A DNA stretch of 64,000 nucleotides from Pseudomonas sp. SLFW. GTDB taxonomy: Bacteria; Pseudomonadota; Gammaproteobacteria; Pseudomonadales; Pseudomonadaceae. Each line of letters opens with the position of its first letter. The stretch's first letter is position 1. This document shows, piece by piece, positions 8,660 to 18,600 of this stretch. The notes below the pieces were generated by a model. It was not told the DNA's origin. It worked only from the letters and a program-made list of their open reading frames with translations, and did no database searches. Location: positions 1 through 64,000 of the forward strand of contig NZ_JAAAKW010000007.1 of assembly GCF_009905615.1 (NCBI RefSeq), written 5' to 3'. The position numbers and the translations under genes are program-made.

Positions 8660-10336
8660 TCAAAGCTGATAACTGAAGCTCAACGTGAACCTGGGATTGC
8701 GGTTGAAACTGTCCAGCCCGACGTCTGACATCGGCTTGGCCGCTTCCAGCGCGATGTTGTAATAACGGCCATCGCCAAACCTGAGTCCGCCCGCCGCTGA
8801 GGACAGTTTCGAATCCTTGACCGGCAGTTCGTTGAACCACGTCCGCGCCGCGTCGAACACTACGTACGGTTGCAGCACTTTCACCCAGTTGCCGTCACGG
8901 GTGAAGCTGTAGTTGACCTCATACGCCACGCCCCAGCCCTTGTCGCCGGACGCTTGATCGGTCGGGTAGCCTCGGCCGAAATTCTGCCCGCCAAACTGCG
9001 CCCGCTCACTGTCTGGCAAGGTGTCGTCGCTCCAGTACAACGCAGCGGAAAACACCCCCTGCCAATGCTCGAAAAACTTGTCGCTTTGCACCCCCGACAA
9101 CCGCGCCCGAAAGAAGTCCAGGTCGTATGTGCTGTCGTCGGTCTTCGCGCCCATGCCATCGATGCCCTGGTACACCCCGGCGCTGAGAATTCGTAGCTGG
9201 CGATCCGTCGATTTGCGCCAATCGCCTTCCACCGCCACAGCGCGGATATCGGTGCGACTTTGCACGCTCAAAGGAAAGCCAATCACGTCGTAACGCGTCT
9301 TGTCATTCACCGCGTACAGCCGCGCCCCTGCGCTCAGCCATTCGTTCTGAGCCGCAATCAGCGGATGGGTGAAGCCAATGGAAAACCGGTCGTTGTCGCG
9401 CCGTTGCTTCAACTCCAACCCATTGTCCAACGCCACGTTGGTGCCCGGCTCGCTGCGGTAGTGAGACGCCGAGAGATTCAGCTGCGTGCCCTCGGTATTG
9501 AGGTACTGGCTGTAATCCAGACGGTAGTAATGCTCTTTGTCGTCTCCTGGCGGGAACAGGCCGCTGAAGGTCAGTTGCTCGGCCATGGCGGTCTGCGCGT
9601 TGCTGCTCAAACCGAGCAACGCTTGCAGGCCATCGCGGTTATCGTCCGTGGTGCTCAGGGTGCTGGTGAAAGGTTTGCGCGAGGCTTGGGCGATCAACGT
9701 GGTCGCGCCGTCCGTGGTGCCCGGTGGCGGCACTTGAGCCTGCAAGGTCACGCCCGGCACCCGGCTCATCAGCGAGGTGTAGCGCTCGAACGTCTTGCGG
9801 GTCAGCGGACGCTCCTGCTTGATCTTGTCGACGAGCTTTTGCAGGTACGCCGACACGTTGCCAATGTCACCTTCAAGCCGATAATCCCGCACGTAACCTT
9901 CCACCAGCACCACGCGCACCAGCCCCTGATCGAAGTTTTGCGGCGGCAGGAACGCGTAGGACAACAGATAGCCGTCATCCTGATAACGCCGGGTGATGCC
10001 GCGCGTGGCCTCGATCAATTCGGCGAGTGTGGCGTCGCGGCCGATCAAGGGTTCATAGGCAGCGCCGAGCTGTTCCAGCGGGTACACCGTGCCGCCTTCG
10101 ATACGAATTTTGCGCACGCCGACTTTGGTGCTCATCATCAAGGGCGTGGCGTCGGACGGCGGTGCAGGCACCTGCAGGGCGGGCGTCGCAGGACGGTAGG
10201 CATCAGCGGGAAGGTTGGGCACCGGGAGCGTGCGCTCGCGGTCGTTGCTGTTGAGGAAGCTGGGAAGCGGTTCAGCGTTCGCGAAGAAAGGAGAGACAGA
10301 AACACCCAGCACGAAGACAGGGATACAAGCACGCAT
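8660..10336 (-). CDS. ShlB/FhaC-type TpsB outer-membrane transporter
   Basis: I start at the ATG at 10336, with GGAG nine bases upstream and a good signal peptide (MRACIPVFVLGVSVSPFFANA). The 558-residue protein has a Pro-rich linker, a POTRA region (about residues 75-190, KVGVRKIRIEGGTVYPLEQL) and a C-terminal 16-strand-barrel-like part ending in aromatic-rich strands (FTLSFSYQL). The segment NFGRGYPTD near residue 450 fits the conserved (V/F/G)RG(F/Y) tip of strand-loop L6. Such proteins secrete a TpsA partner across the outer membrane. No classical TpsA is adjacent; the neighbouring upstream gene encodes a collagen-like lipoprotein. Confidence 0.88.
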   Translation of the reverse strand: MRACIPVFVLGVSVSPFFANAEPLPSFLNSNDRERTLPVPNLPADAYRPATPALQVPAPPSDATPLMMSTKVGVRKIRIEGGTVYPLEQLGAAYEPLIGRDATLAELIEATRGITRRYQDDGYLLSYAFLPPQNFDQGLVRVVLVEGYVRDYRLEGDIGNVSAYLQKLVDKIKQERPLTRKTFERYTSLMSRVPGVTLQAQVPPPGTTDGATTLIAQASRKPFTSTLSTTDDNRDGLQALLGLSSNAQTAMAEQLTFSGLFPPGDDKEHYYRLDYSQYLNTEGTQLNLSASHYRSEPGTNVALDNGLELKQRRDNDRFSIGFTHPLIAAQNEWLSAGARLYAVNDKTRYDVIGFPLSVQSRTDIRAVAVEGDWRKSTDRQLRILSAGVYQGIDGMGAKTDDSTYDLDFFRARLSGVQSDKFFEHWQGVFSAALYWSDDTLPDSERAQFGGQNFGRGYPTDQASGDKGWGVAYEVNYSFTRDGNWVKVLQPYVVFDAARTWFNELPVKDSKLSSAAGGLRFGDGRYYNIALEAAKPMSDVGLDSFNRNPRFTLSFSYQL

Positions 10337-10373
10337 AAGGACACTCCATTGGCCAACAGCAGCGGTGCACGGG

Positions 10374-10410
10374 CAAAAAAAAGACAGGGGATCTTCCGAC
10401 TCCCCTGTCT
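10374..10410 (-). terminator. Rho-independent terminator after the collagen-like gene
   Basis: A perfect 10-bp stem (AGACAGGGGA at 10382-10391 with TCCCCTGTCT at 10401-10410) is followed, on the reverse strand, by a run of eight T residues. It lies between the collagen-like gene and the TpsB gene, 38 bases before the TpsB start. Transcription of TpsB from the upstream gene would therefore need read-through. Confidence 0.85.
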
Positions 10411-10519
10411 GAAACAAGCGTAGGCGTTGTGGGAGAAGTCGCTAGCGAAGCAAGCTGGAGAAAGAACACGGCATCGCGGACAACTAACTCGCGAACGTTC
10501 TCACACTGCCCAGCACTTC

Positions 10520-12196
10520 TTACTTACGCGTAGCCAACCCACCGCCGAGGACGCTTGTAACCCCGTTGAGCAGCCCGCCGACGCCACCGTTCGACGCGCT
10601 GCCATTTGCATTCACCAGGCCACCCACCTGAGCGACCGTAGTGCCCAGTGTCGAGACCGTGCCGCCAACCGCCGTGGTGACCGGGTTGGCGTTGGTCGCG
10701 GCAATCTGGCTACCCAGACTGCTGACTGCACCGCCCGCTTGCGTGAGCAGGCCGTTGACCGGTGCGCCGATGCCCGTGGCCCCGACGATGTTCTGCGTGA
10801 CGCTGGCGACGTTGGTCACGACGGGCGTAATCGCGGAGGCGACGTTATTGGTCAACGCAGCGACCGGTGCGCCGAGCGCCGTATTGGCGGCCCCATTGCC
10901 ACCGAGGATCGGACCAAGGGACGCGACCGTCGTGCCGGCGCCGGTGCCATTCAGACCTGCGGCGCCCAGCAGACCGCCGCCAGAACCTGCGGTCAGCCCC
11001 GAACCTGCGGCAGCGACCACACCACCGACGTTCTCAAGCAAGCCGCCGTTCAAGCCCGGAACGCTGGGCAGCCCCGGCAGGCCAGGCAACGTGGTGCCGC
11101 CACCCGTGCCGGCATTGGCTTGCAGGTAACCGGCTGCCGTGCCCGCCACATCACCCAGGCCGCCGAGCGAGCCGCCCAGCCCTGCAGTGAGCGGATTGTT
11201 CTGCGCGCCGTTTTGCAGGCTGCTGCCGACGTTATTGAGCGTGCCTTTGACGTTCTGCAGCAAGCCGTTCACTGGCTGACCCAGCCCTGTCGCGCTGCCG
11301 ACTTTGTTGGTGGTCGATTCGAGCATCGCCACCACCGGCACCAGTTTGTCGCCGATGGCTTGCGTGGCCGAGCCGAGCGGGCCACTGGTGGTGGCGGCGC
11401 TGAGGGTGTCACCGAGCATGGTGACCTTCTGGCCTACGCCGTCGACCAGATCGCCTGCGCCGCCGACCACGGTGCCCACCAACGGCACCTGTTCGATGGC
11501 CGAGGATCGGGCGAATTTCGACACGCCAGTGCCGAGGGAAGAGACGCCAGTGCCGAGGTCGCCGGTCGCCGTGCCGACGCTGGAAAGCGTCATGCCGAGG
11601 GAATTACTGTCGGTGCCAAGTGTGCCGAGGCCATCGACCAAACCGCCGCTGACGCTGTTCGCCGCGAAACCAAGGGATGAAACCAGGCCACCCGCGCCGG
11701 AGGTCAGATCGGTGTTGCCCGCAATCGGCACCGACGACACGGCATCACCTACGCCCACGACCGCATCGCCCACCTGACCGAGGACGTTGCCGAGATCGAC
11801 GCTGGTCTGTGCGGTCGTGCTGCGTGTCCGGATCACCGGAGTGCCGCCACCGTTTCCGCCGGTTCCACCATCAGTGCCGCCTGTACCGCCTGTACCACCT
11901 GTTCCGCCCGTGCCTCCGGTGCCGCCGTCAACCACGCCACCACCGGTTCCGCCTGTTCCGCCTGTGCCACCCGTTCCGGTATCGCCTGTGCCTCCTGTCC
12001 CACCCGTATTACCGGTGCCGCCCGAACCGCTGCCATCGGTGGTTCCGCCGCTGGCTGACCCTCCCGATGTACCCGCTGTGGATGAGGAACCATCGACATG
12101 ACTTTTCGAACCGCCACCGCCACTGCTGCACCCACCCAAGCTGACCGCCAGAACAAGTGCCAATGCCGATGATGCGAAAAACATCTGGGTTTTCAT
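10520..12196 (-). CDS. Collagen-like glycine-rich lipoprotein, candidate TpsB partner
   Basis: I start at the ATG at 12196; the further upstream frame lacks a signal. The 558-residue protein begins with a lipoprotein signal (lipobox SLGGC, Cys23). Ser/Gly-rich sequence is followed at about residues 55-120 by Gly-Thr-Gly-Gly-Thr triplets of collagen-like Gly-x-y type. The rest is low-complexity Gly/Val/Leu/Ala/Asn sequence with imperfect units such as GAPVNGLL and SLGTGVS. It contains almost no aromatic residues and ends LGGGLATRK. It is probably a surface or exported adhesive protein. No TPS secretion domain or haemagglutinin repeats are visible, so pairing with TpsB rests on adjacency. Confidence 0.7.
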   Translation of the reverse strand: MKTQMFFASSALALVLAVSLGGCSSGGGGSKSHVDGSSSTAGTSGGSASGGTTDGSGSGGTGNTGGTGGTGDTGTGGTGGTGGTGGGVVDGGTGGTGGTGGTGGTGGTDGGTGGNGGGTPVIRTRSTTAQTSVDLGNVLGQVGDAVVGVGDAVSSVPIAGNTDLTSGAGGLVSSLGFAANSVSGGLVDGLGTLGTDSNSLGMTLSSVGTATGDLGTGVSSLGTGVSKFARSSAIEQVPLVGTVVGGAGDLVDGVGQKVTMLGDTLSAATTSGPLGSATQAIGDKLVPVVAMLESTTNKVGSATGLGQPVNGLLQNVKGTLNNVGSSLQNGAQNNPLTAGLGGSLGGLGDVAGTAAGYLQANAGTGGGTTLPGLPGLPSVPGLNGGLLENVGGVVAAAGSGLTAGSGGGLLGAAGLNGTGAGTTVASLGPILGGNGAANTALGAPVAALTNNVASAITPVVTNVASVTQNIVGATGIGAPVNGLLTQAGGAVSSLGSQIAATNANPVTTAVGGTVSTLGTTVAQVGGLVNANGSASNGGVGGLLNGVTSVLGGGLATRK

Positions 12197-12501
12197 GGGG
12201 AGAATCCTTCCAAAACACGATTGTTTTATTGGCCTCCCGGCTTGAGCCGAAAAGCACTTGTCCATGACGCCATGACAGGCTTTGGAAGGGGATTGGGCAA
12301 CTCACAACTTGGTATTAACGCCTTATATACCTGCGAGAAAGGGTGACTGAAGGTGTGAAAATCGTGTTTTGAATCAGGATGTTAGTAGCGACGCAAATAA
12401 CCGCCGCAGCCTGCGCAGACGAAAGTTATATAGTCGTAATTGACAGGTCCGAGGCGCTCAAAAAATCTCGCGTCCTGCCGAGGCGGAGGATCAGAAATGC
12501 A

Positions 12502-12557
12502 TGTGCTGTCTGGCACACCGCGTTCCCTGCCGTCGTAACCTCCGCGTCTCCCACAGG
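12502..12557 (+). repeat. Third copy of the GTCGTAACCTCC repeat
   Basis: The segment around 12528-12557 (CCCTGCCGTCGTAACCTCCG then CGTCTCCCACAGG) matches the arm at 8461-8497 with a few differences. Both copies are preceded by a GTGCTGT...GGCACACCGC context, so similarity extends beyond the arm. With the pair at 8461-8613, these copies bracket the TpsB/collagen-like unit. Confidence 0.75.
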
Positions 12558-12632
12558 GCCTTCAGCGTGCTGATTTTTGAGGTCAGCCCATTAGATATGG
12601 CGGCGAGACTGGGAGTTGGGTTCAACACCGGA

Positions 12633-12657
12633 CCTGTGGGAGCGAATTCATTCGCGA
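12633..12657 (+). repeat. Single REP element (CTGTGGGAGCGAATTC type)
   Basis: The sequence CCTGTGGGAGCGAATTCATT followed by CGCGA matches the left arm of the REPIN at 60375-60465. No inverted partner is seen in the following 100 bases. It lies 40 bases beyond the pbpC stop. Confidence 0.8.
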
Positions 12658-12697
12658 TGCGATCGCACATTCGCTGCGGCATTAGCGGATGCACGCT

Positions 12698-15040
12698 CTA
12701 ATCCACCACACTGAACTCCACCCGCGCCGTCTGCCCGCTTTCGTCCAGCACGCTCAGTTGATAGCGCCCCAAGCGGTTGAAGGTGTGGGTGTAGCTGTCC
12801 TGATTGGCTGTATCCCCCACCGGCGCGCCGTCGATGAACCACCAGCGGCGACCGTTGCCGCCCAATGCCGACAGCTTCAATCGCAACTGCTGCTGGCTGC
12901 CGGTGGGCGCCCGCAGTTGATCGCCTTCGCGCACGCCCACGATTGAAATCGGCGCGGCCAGGCTCAAGCCCTGAGGTGGGCAAGAGGGATCGATGGCAGG
13001 CAAGCGCGCCTCACGCCGCTCACCCTTCGGCAACCACGGTTCCAATGGCGCAGGCCAGAGCGCGATATCACGGGCTTCAGCCTGTGGACAACTGGCGCCG
13101 ACGCGCAGCCCCTTGTCGTTGATCCAGACTTTCTCCAGCAGCCCCAGCCCCAACGGCTGATCGGTGGCTTGCAAGGTCGGGGGCGTGGTGCCGTCCAGCG
13201 TCCAGGCAAAGCGCTGACGTCGGCAGTTGGGGTCGCTCTTGTTCATGATCTGCCCGAGCGGCCAGCAGATCGCGGCCACGCCCACGCTGAGCGGCACCGG
13301 TTGCACGGGCGGCAGGATGTTGCGCTGGGCATCGCGGTTCACCAACAGGTCGTGTACCTGCAACATCAGCGGCGCCGCCGAGGCCAGACCGAACTGCCCC
13401 GGTACGGGCGTCCCGTCGGGCCTGCCGATCCACACGCCTATCAGGAATCGTGGCCCCACCCCAATCGACCAGGCATCGCGAAAGCCATAACTGGTGCCGG
13501 TTTTCCACGCCAGTTGCGGGCGCTGCACCAGATCAGCGTGAGGGTCGAGATCGGGGCGCGACTGGCCGCTCAGAATCCGCCGGATGATCCACGCCGCGCC
13601 GGGGGACATCATCGGCCGATCACGCAGGCGATCTTCCGGTTGCAAGCGAATGTCGGCGCTGCGCCCTCCCCGCGCGAACGCGCTGTAGCCGCCCACCAGA
13701 TCTTCCAACCGACTGCCCGCGCCGCCGAGGATCAGCGCCAGGTTCGGTTCAGCCAACGGAGGCAAGGTCAACGGCACCCCGCCATTGCGCAGTTCGGCAG
13801 CAAAGCGTTTCGGGCCGTAAGCCTCCAGCAGTTGCACGGCGGGCAGATTGAGCGACATCGACAATGCAGAACTCGCCGCCACCGCGCCGTTGAAACCGGA
13901 CGAGAAATTCCCCGGACGGTAATCGCCGTAACGACGTGGCACGTCCTGCATCAGCGATTCGGAATGGATCAGCCCCGCGTCCATCGCCTTGCCGTACAAA
14001 AAGGGTTTCAGCGTCGAACCCGGAGAGCGCAGCGCATTGACCATGTCCACGTGGCCGAAGCGTTTGTCATCGCCGATGTCCACTGAGCCGACGTAGGCCC
14101 GCGTCGCCATGTTCTCCGCCTCGACCACCAGAATCGCCGCCGACGTGCGCTCGGGCAAACGCGCGCGCCAGCCCAGCAGCAGGTCTTCGAGGCGACGCTG
14201 CAAACCGGCGTCCAGTGTCGTGCGAATCAACGGCGGGCTGTTCGGTCGGTTCAAGCGCCGCGCCAAGAGTGGCGCGAGGGTCGGTTCCTGACGCGGGGCG
14301 AGCAGCAGCGGTTCTTCCAGCGCTTCGTTGACCGACTGCTGCGGCCATTCGCCGAACTCGGCCAAGCGCCTGAGAACCTTGTCGCGAGCGGCCTGAGCGC
14401 GTTGCGGATGACGATCCGGACGCAAGCGGCTCGGCGCCTGCGGTAGTACCGCCAGCAATGCGGCGTCGGCGCGGGTCAGTTGTTGCGGCGACTTGCCGAG
14501 GTACGCCCAGCTCGCCGCCGCCACACCTTGCAACGTGCCACCGAACGGCGCGCGATTGAGATATAAACCGAGGATTTCCTGCTTGGACAGATGCCACTCC
14601 AGTTGCATCGTTCGCCACAACTGGCGCAACTTGCCGGGCAAGGTTCGGGCGTGAGGATCGAGCAACCGGGCGACCTGCATCGACAGCGTGCTGCCCCCCG
14701 AGACCACGTGCCCGCCGCTGAGGTTTTGCCACGTGGCACGGACCAGCGCCATCGGGTTCACGCCGGGATGCTGATAGAACCAGCGGTCTTCGTAGGTCAG
14801 CAGCGCTTCAAGGTAATAGGGCGACACCTGATCCACCGTGACCGGGTAGCGCCACACGCCGTTGGCATCGGCGAAGCGCCACAGCGGCGTGCCGTCTTCG
14901 GCCAGCACCACGCGGGCCAGATCGTCCTTGGGCAGGGGCAACGGCCAGATTCGGTCCGCGAGCCAGAGCAGCAAGCACAGGCCCAAAGCGCCGACCATGA
15001 ATCCGCGCAACAGGCGCAGGGCAAGTTTTCCTCGCCTCAT
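12698..15040 (-). CDS. pbpC: Penicillin-binding protein 1C
   Basis: This 780-residue bifunctional-type PBP has an N-terminal membrane anchor (residues 10-28). The glycosyltransferase motifs are EDRWFYQHPGV (84-94) and GGSTLSMQ (115-122). The transpeptidase has SPGSTLKPF with catalytic S342 and K345, SLN at 396-398 and KTGTS from 513. After about residue 690 a C-terminal PBP1C-specific beta domain follows. It polymerises peptidoglycan in the periplasm. In many Gram-negatives pbpC is paired with an alpha-2-macroglobulin gene, and here that gene lies on the same strand 590 bases upstream. All catalytic residues are present. Confidence 0.96.
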   Translation of the reverse strand: MRRGKLALRLLRGFMVGALGLCLLLWLADRIWPLPLPKDDLARVVLAEDGTPLWRFADANGVWRYPVTVDQVSPYYLEALLTYEDRWFYQHPGVNPMALVRATWQNLSGGHVVSGGSTLSMQVARLLDPHARTLPGKLRQLWRTMQLEWHLSKQEILGLYLNRAPFGGTLQGVAAASWAYLGKSPQQLTRADAALLAVLPQAPSRLRPDRHPQRAQAARDKVLRRLAEFGEWPQQSVNEALEEPLLLAPRQEPTLAPLLARRLNRPNSPPLIRTTLDAGLQRRLEDLLLGWRARLPERTSAAILVVEAENMATRAYVGSVDIGDDKRFGHVDMVNALRSPGSTLKPFLYGKAMDAGLIHSESLMQDVPRRYGDYRPGNFSSGFNGAVAASSALSMSLNLPAVQLLEAYGPKRFAAELRNGGVPLTLPPLAEPNLALILGGAGSRLEDLVGGYSAFARGGRSADIRLQPEDRLRDRPMMSPGAAWIIRRILSGQSRPDLDPHADLVQRPQLAWKTGTSYGFRDAWSIGVGPRFLIGVWIGRPDGTPVPGQFGLASAAPLMLQVHDLLVNRDAQRNILPPVQPVPLSVGVAAICWPLGQIMNKSDPNCRRQRFAWTLDGTTPPTLQATDQPLGLGLLEKVWINDKGLRVGASCPQAEARDIALWPAPLEPWLPKGERREARLPAIDPSCPPQGLSLAAPISIVGVREGDQLRAPTGSQQQLRLKLSALGGNGRRWWFIDGAPVGDTANQDSYTHTFNRLGRYQLSVLDESGQTARVEFSVVD

Positions 15041-15138
15041 GCCAAAGAGCCTTTATGCTCTAGGGAACTCGCCCCGCCCATCCGTAGCCAAAGCGAACAC
15101 GCCCTTTTCCGTTTCACCCCTTTCATCAGGAAGCAGAC

Positions 15139-15432
15139 ATGCAGGTAGAAAGCGTTTTCGAATGGCTGGGCCAGGTCATTGGGGCGGTGATCCGCTTCGT
15201 CGTCGACGGGTTAAGCTGGTTGTTCAACATGTTCACTCATGCCGGTGGCAATTTCGTCGACGGATTGTCGCGCACGCTGGGGATGGACACTTCACTGATC
15301 AGCATCATCGCCCTGATCATCGGCCTGATGTTCCTGTACTCCGCGATCCGCGCCTTCATGCGCGCCTCGATCATCCTCGGGATCATCTGGCTGTTTCTGG
15401 GGTTGTGGTTGTTGAGCTGGATTATTCATTGA
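15139..15432 (+). CDS. Small membrane protein between pbpC and the alpha-2-macroglobulin gene
   Basis: This 97-residue protein has three hydrophobic segments: residues 10-30 (VIGAVIRFVVDGLSWLFNMF), 52-69 (TSLISIIALIIGLMFLY) and 76-96 (SIILGIIWLFLGLWLLSWII). The ATG at 15139 is preceded by AGGAAGCAGAC. It is divergent from pbpC (98-base gap, probably a shared promoter region) and faces the 3' end of the alpha-2-macroglobulin gene. I do not recognise a named family. It is real by composition and codon pattern; function unknown. Confidence 0.75.
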   Translation: MQVESVFEWLGQVIGAVIRFVVDGLSWLFNMFTHAGGNFVDGLSRTLGMDTSLISIIALIIGLMFLYSAIRAFMRASIILGIIWLFLGLWLLSWIIH

Positions 15433-15486
15433 TCGGCGTGTGGTCGGACGCATTCACAGACTTCATCTGACACACCGCAACACCCC

Positions 15487-15578
15487 CTGTGGGATCGAAT
15501 TCATTCGCGAAAGGACGGTACATCCGATGCGGATTTTTCGGCTGTACCACCGCTTCGCGAATGAATTCGCTCCTACAG
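15487..15578. repeat. REPIN (CTGTGGGATCGAATTC / inverted pair)
   Basis: The left REP at 15487-15510 reads CTGTGGGATCGAATTCATTC plus GCGA. The right REP at 15555-15578 is its near-perfect inverse (TCGCGAATGAATTCGCTCCT plus ACAG). The 44-base spacer makes a typical REPIN hairpin, lying in the convergent gap after the small membrane gene and the alpha-2-macroglobulin stop. Confidence 0.92.
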
Positions 15579-15629
15579 TCAAACCGCATACATCCGGTCA
15601 ACCGCGACCGGATAACGCGCGGCCCCCCT

Positions 15630-18600
15630 TTACTTCTTCCCCTTCACCACCAACTGAGCAGGCGCGTCGCCCAATGCCTGCCAGTTCGGCCGGTACATCG
15701 ACTCCACCTGCGGCGGCGGCACGCGGTAGGTGCCCGGTGTCACTGCCCGCGCCAGGTACAGCAGGTGCACAGTGTTAAAGCCCTGCAAATCCACTGCCGC
15801 CACATAACGGTCACCCCGGAATTCCTGATGTTTCAACCCGGCGTTTTCCATCGACTCGCGCCACTGCTTCACCGACTCGCTGGCGTCTTCCAGACTCGCC
15901 GCACTTTGCGCCAGGTTCTGGTTTTCGATCTCAAGACCGGCTGGCAGCAGGTCCACCACCAACGCATCCGGCACGCGCTCCTTGGATTTCAGTTCCAGGT
16001 GTACCAACACCAGCTCGCCGCTTTTCAAAGCGTTGAGGTTCAGGGCGTCGCCATCCATGCCGAGGTATTCGCGACGAATCGCCAGGTTCTCGCCCCCCGC
16101 CACGGGTGGCTGCGACGGATACCCGGAAATCGTCAGCTGTTGATACAAGGTCTCGCCATTCGTGCTTTGAACGGTCAGTGGCGACGCCAACACCGAGCTG
16201 TCGAGCTTCACGCCCGGCTGGTCGTTGCTCAGCTCGCGGTTGTTGCTGCCGCTGTTCAACGTCGCGGCCCACTTCGCCTCAGGTTTGCCGAGCAAATCAC
16301 GTCCGGCAAGGAACAGTGAGTTGCGCTCTTGCGTCGAAAGATAACGGCTGGCCGCGACCTGATCCGACAGCGCAAACAGCCGCTCCTCGACCTTGTCCGA
16401 CGCCAGCTTGTTCTCTTCCAGCAACGACAGAATCAGCGCCTGATCGCGCAACGGGCTGCCGTAATCCGCCAGCCAGTCGTTGGCTTTGCGACCTGCAGCA
16501 AGTCCTGCCAGCAACGCCTGATCGGCACGCGGCTTGTCGCCCATTTTTTCCAGCGCGATGGACAGCTGCACCAGCGGCAGGCCCGAACGCGCATCGGTGC
16601 GGCGATCAAACAGACTGCGCAACGCCCCCAACGGCGCCTGCTGGCTGCGCGACAACACCAGCCCCGCATAGGCCTGCACGGCAAAACGGGTGTGCTCGGC
16701 GTTTTCGCTGTAGTTCACCTCGATCTGATTACGCTCCTGCAGGTAACGCAGCAGACGCTCGTTGGCCTTTTTCAGCGCATCCGGCGGTACGGCAAAGCCC
16801 TGATCGCGGGCGCGCAGCAGGAAGTCGGTGACGTACGCCGTCAGCCAATACTCTTCCTCGCCGTCCGCACCCCACAGGCCGAAGCTGCCGTTGTAGCGCT
16901 GCATGCCCAGCAGACGCTCGATGCCAATCTCGATCTTGCGTTTGCGCTCCCCGTCCGACTCACCTTCCAGACCCAGACGCTTGAGGGTCGCAGCGTCGGC
17001 GTAGAGCGACGGGTACAGCCCGCTGGTGGTCTGTTCCAGGCAACCATACGGGTAGGCTTTGAGCGCGCGAATCTGCTCGCCAAGGTTCAATGGCGGACGG
17101 CTCGACACCGCCAGCAACGCTTCCCGGCCCGCCGGTTCGAAGGCGTCGAGCGCGCCGTCTGGCAGGCTCCAGGCCTGATCCTTGAGCACCGCGCGGTATT
17201 GACGCAGCATCGCCGGGTAGGCGGGGCGCACGCCGATGGTCCACTCGCGACTGAACGCGGGCAGGTTCTCGCCCGGCAAGTCCAGACCGTTGACGGTGAC
17301 GCGGATCACGCCTTTGCCAAAACCGCCTTGGGCCTTCACCGGAATCTGCAACGTGGTGCGCTGCCCCTGATTCAGGCTGACGGCTTTCGCACCCTCCCCT
17401 TCGCCCAAACTCAGTTGCCCGTCGGCCGTGACCTGCACGTTGAGCTTCTGCGGCTTGCCGGAGAGGTTCGACAGGTCCAGCGCCACTTTGGTCTGGTCGC
17501 CACCGGCCAGGAAACGCGGCGCGGACAACTCGGCAATCAGCGGCGCGGCCACGACGGTTTTCGCTTCAGCCATGCCGTAGCGCTCGTCGGTCCAGGCCTG
17601 GGCCATGATGCGCAGCTCGCCGTTGAAGTCCGGAATGTCGACGCTGACTTCGGCGTCGCCCTGTTCGTTCAACGTCACCGGCGCGCTTTGCAGGGCGACG
17701 ATGGTCACGCTGGTTTCAGGGCGTTTGCCGCCCTTGGCCAACGCCGCGTCACCACCGAAGGCGAGGCTGGCCAGACGATTACGTCCGGCTTCGATCAACT
17801 GCCCATAGATGTCGAGCTGATCGGCACCGTACTCCTTGCGACCGAACAGGCTGGCGAACGGGTCTGGCGTGGCGTATTCGGTGATATTGAGGATGCCCAC
17901 GTCCACCGCCGCGACCAGCACGTGCACGTCTTTCGGAATCGAACCGTCGGCGTTCTTGGCGTTGACCTTCAGCTTGAGCGGCTGCTTGGGACGCATCTTC
18001 TCCGGCGCCGTGACGGTCAATGCCAGCTTGCGCTGCGAGCGGTCCAGCGGCAGGTGCAGCACACCGACTGCGCGTTTCGGCGTGACGTTGGCCTTGCGCT
18101 CACCGGGACGGATCACCAGCGCGCTGACGTACAGATCGTGACGCGCCCACTTCTTGTCCACCGGCACGTCGAAGGTCTTGCCCTCGGCAGGCACGTCGAT
18201 CTCTTGCCACCACAGCGGCCCTTCGCTGGATTCCACCAGCAGATAACCCTTGCCCGCTGACGGCGGCGTCACCGTGACCTTGGCCGTGTCGCCATCGGCG
18301 TAGGCCTTTTTGTCCAGCGCCAGCTTGACCTGATCGGGACGCACCGCGCCGCCTTCGGCGTTGTCCTGCCAGCGGTAACCCGCCCAGAAACGCACGCTGC
18401 TGACGATGCCGGTGGCCGGGTCTTCGACCTCGACGCGATACGGACCCCACTCCACCGGGAAGCTGACTTTGGCGGTGGAATCCTTCTTCACGCTCACGGT
18501 TTCTTCGGACAGGTTCAGGTACTTCTCGTTGTAGTGATAGCTCCAGCCGTCGCTGTCCGAGTAGTTCCAGTAGTAGTCGCGACGCTCACGAATCAGCCGC

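Larger units (their letters stand above)
12197..12697. other. Intergenic region carrying two repeat copies
   Basis: This 500-base gap separates the collagen-like gene from the pbpC stop. It should hold the collagen-gene promoter near 12200-12330. It contains a copy of the GTCGTAACCTCC repeat (12502-12557) and a single CTGTGGGAGCGAATTC REP (12633-12657). Open frames in the gap follow the repeats and do not look coding. Confidence 0.6.

Noticed and set aside
10427-12144. Long plus-strand frames opposite the collagen-like gene
   Set aside because: They mirror the repetitive Gly codons as Pro/Arg-rich translations and have no start signals; they are shadows.
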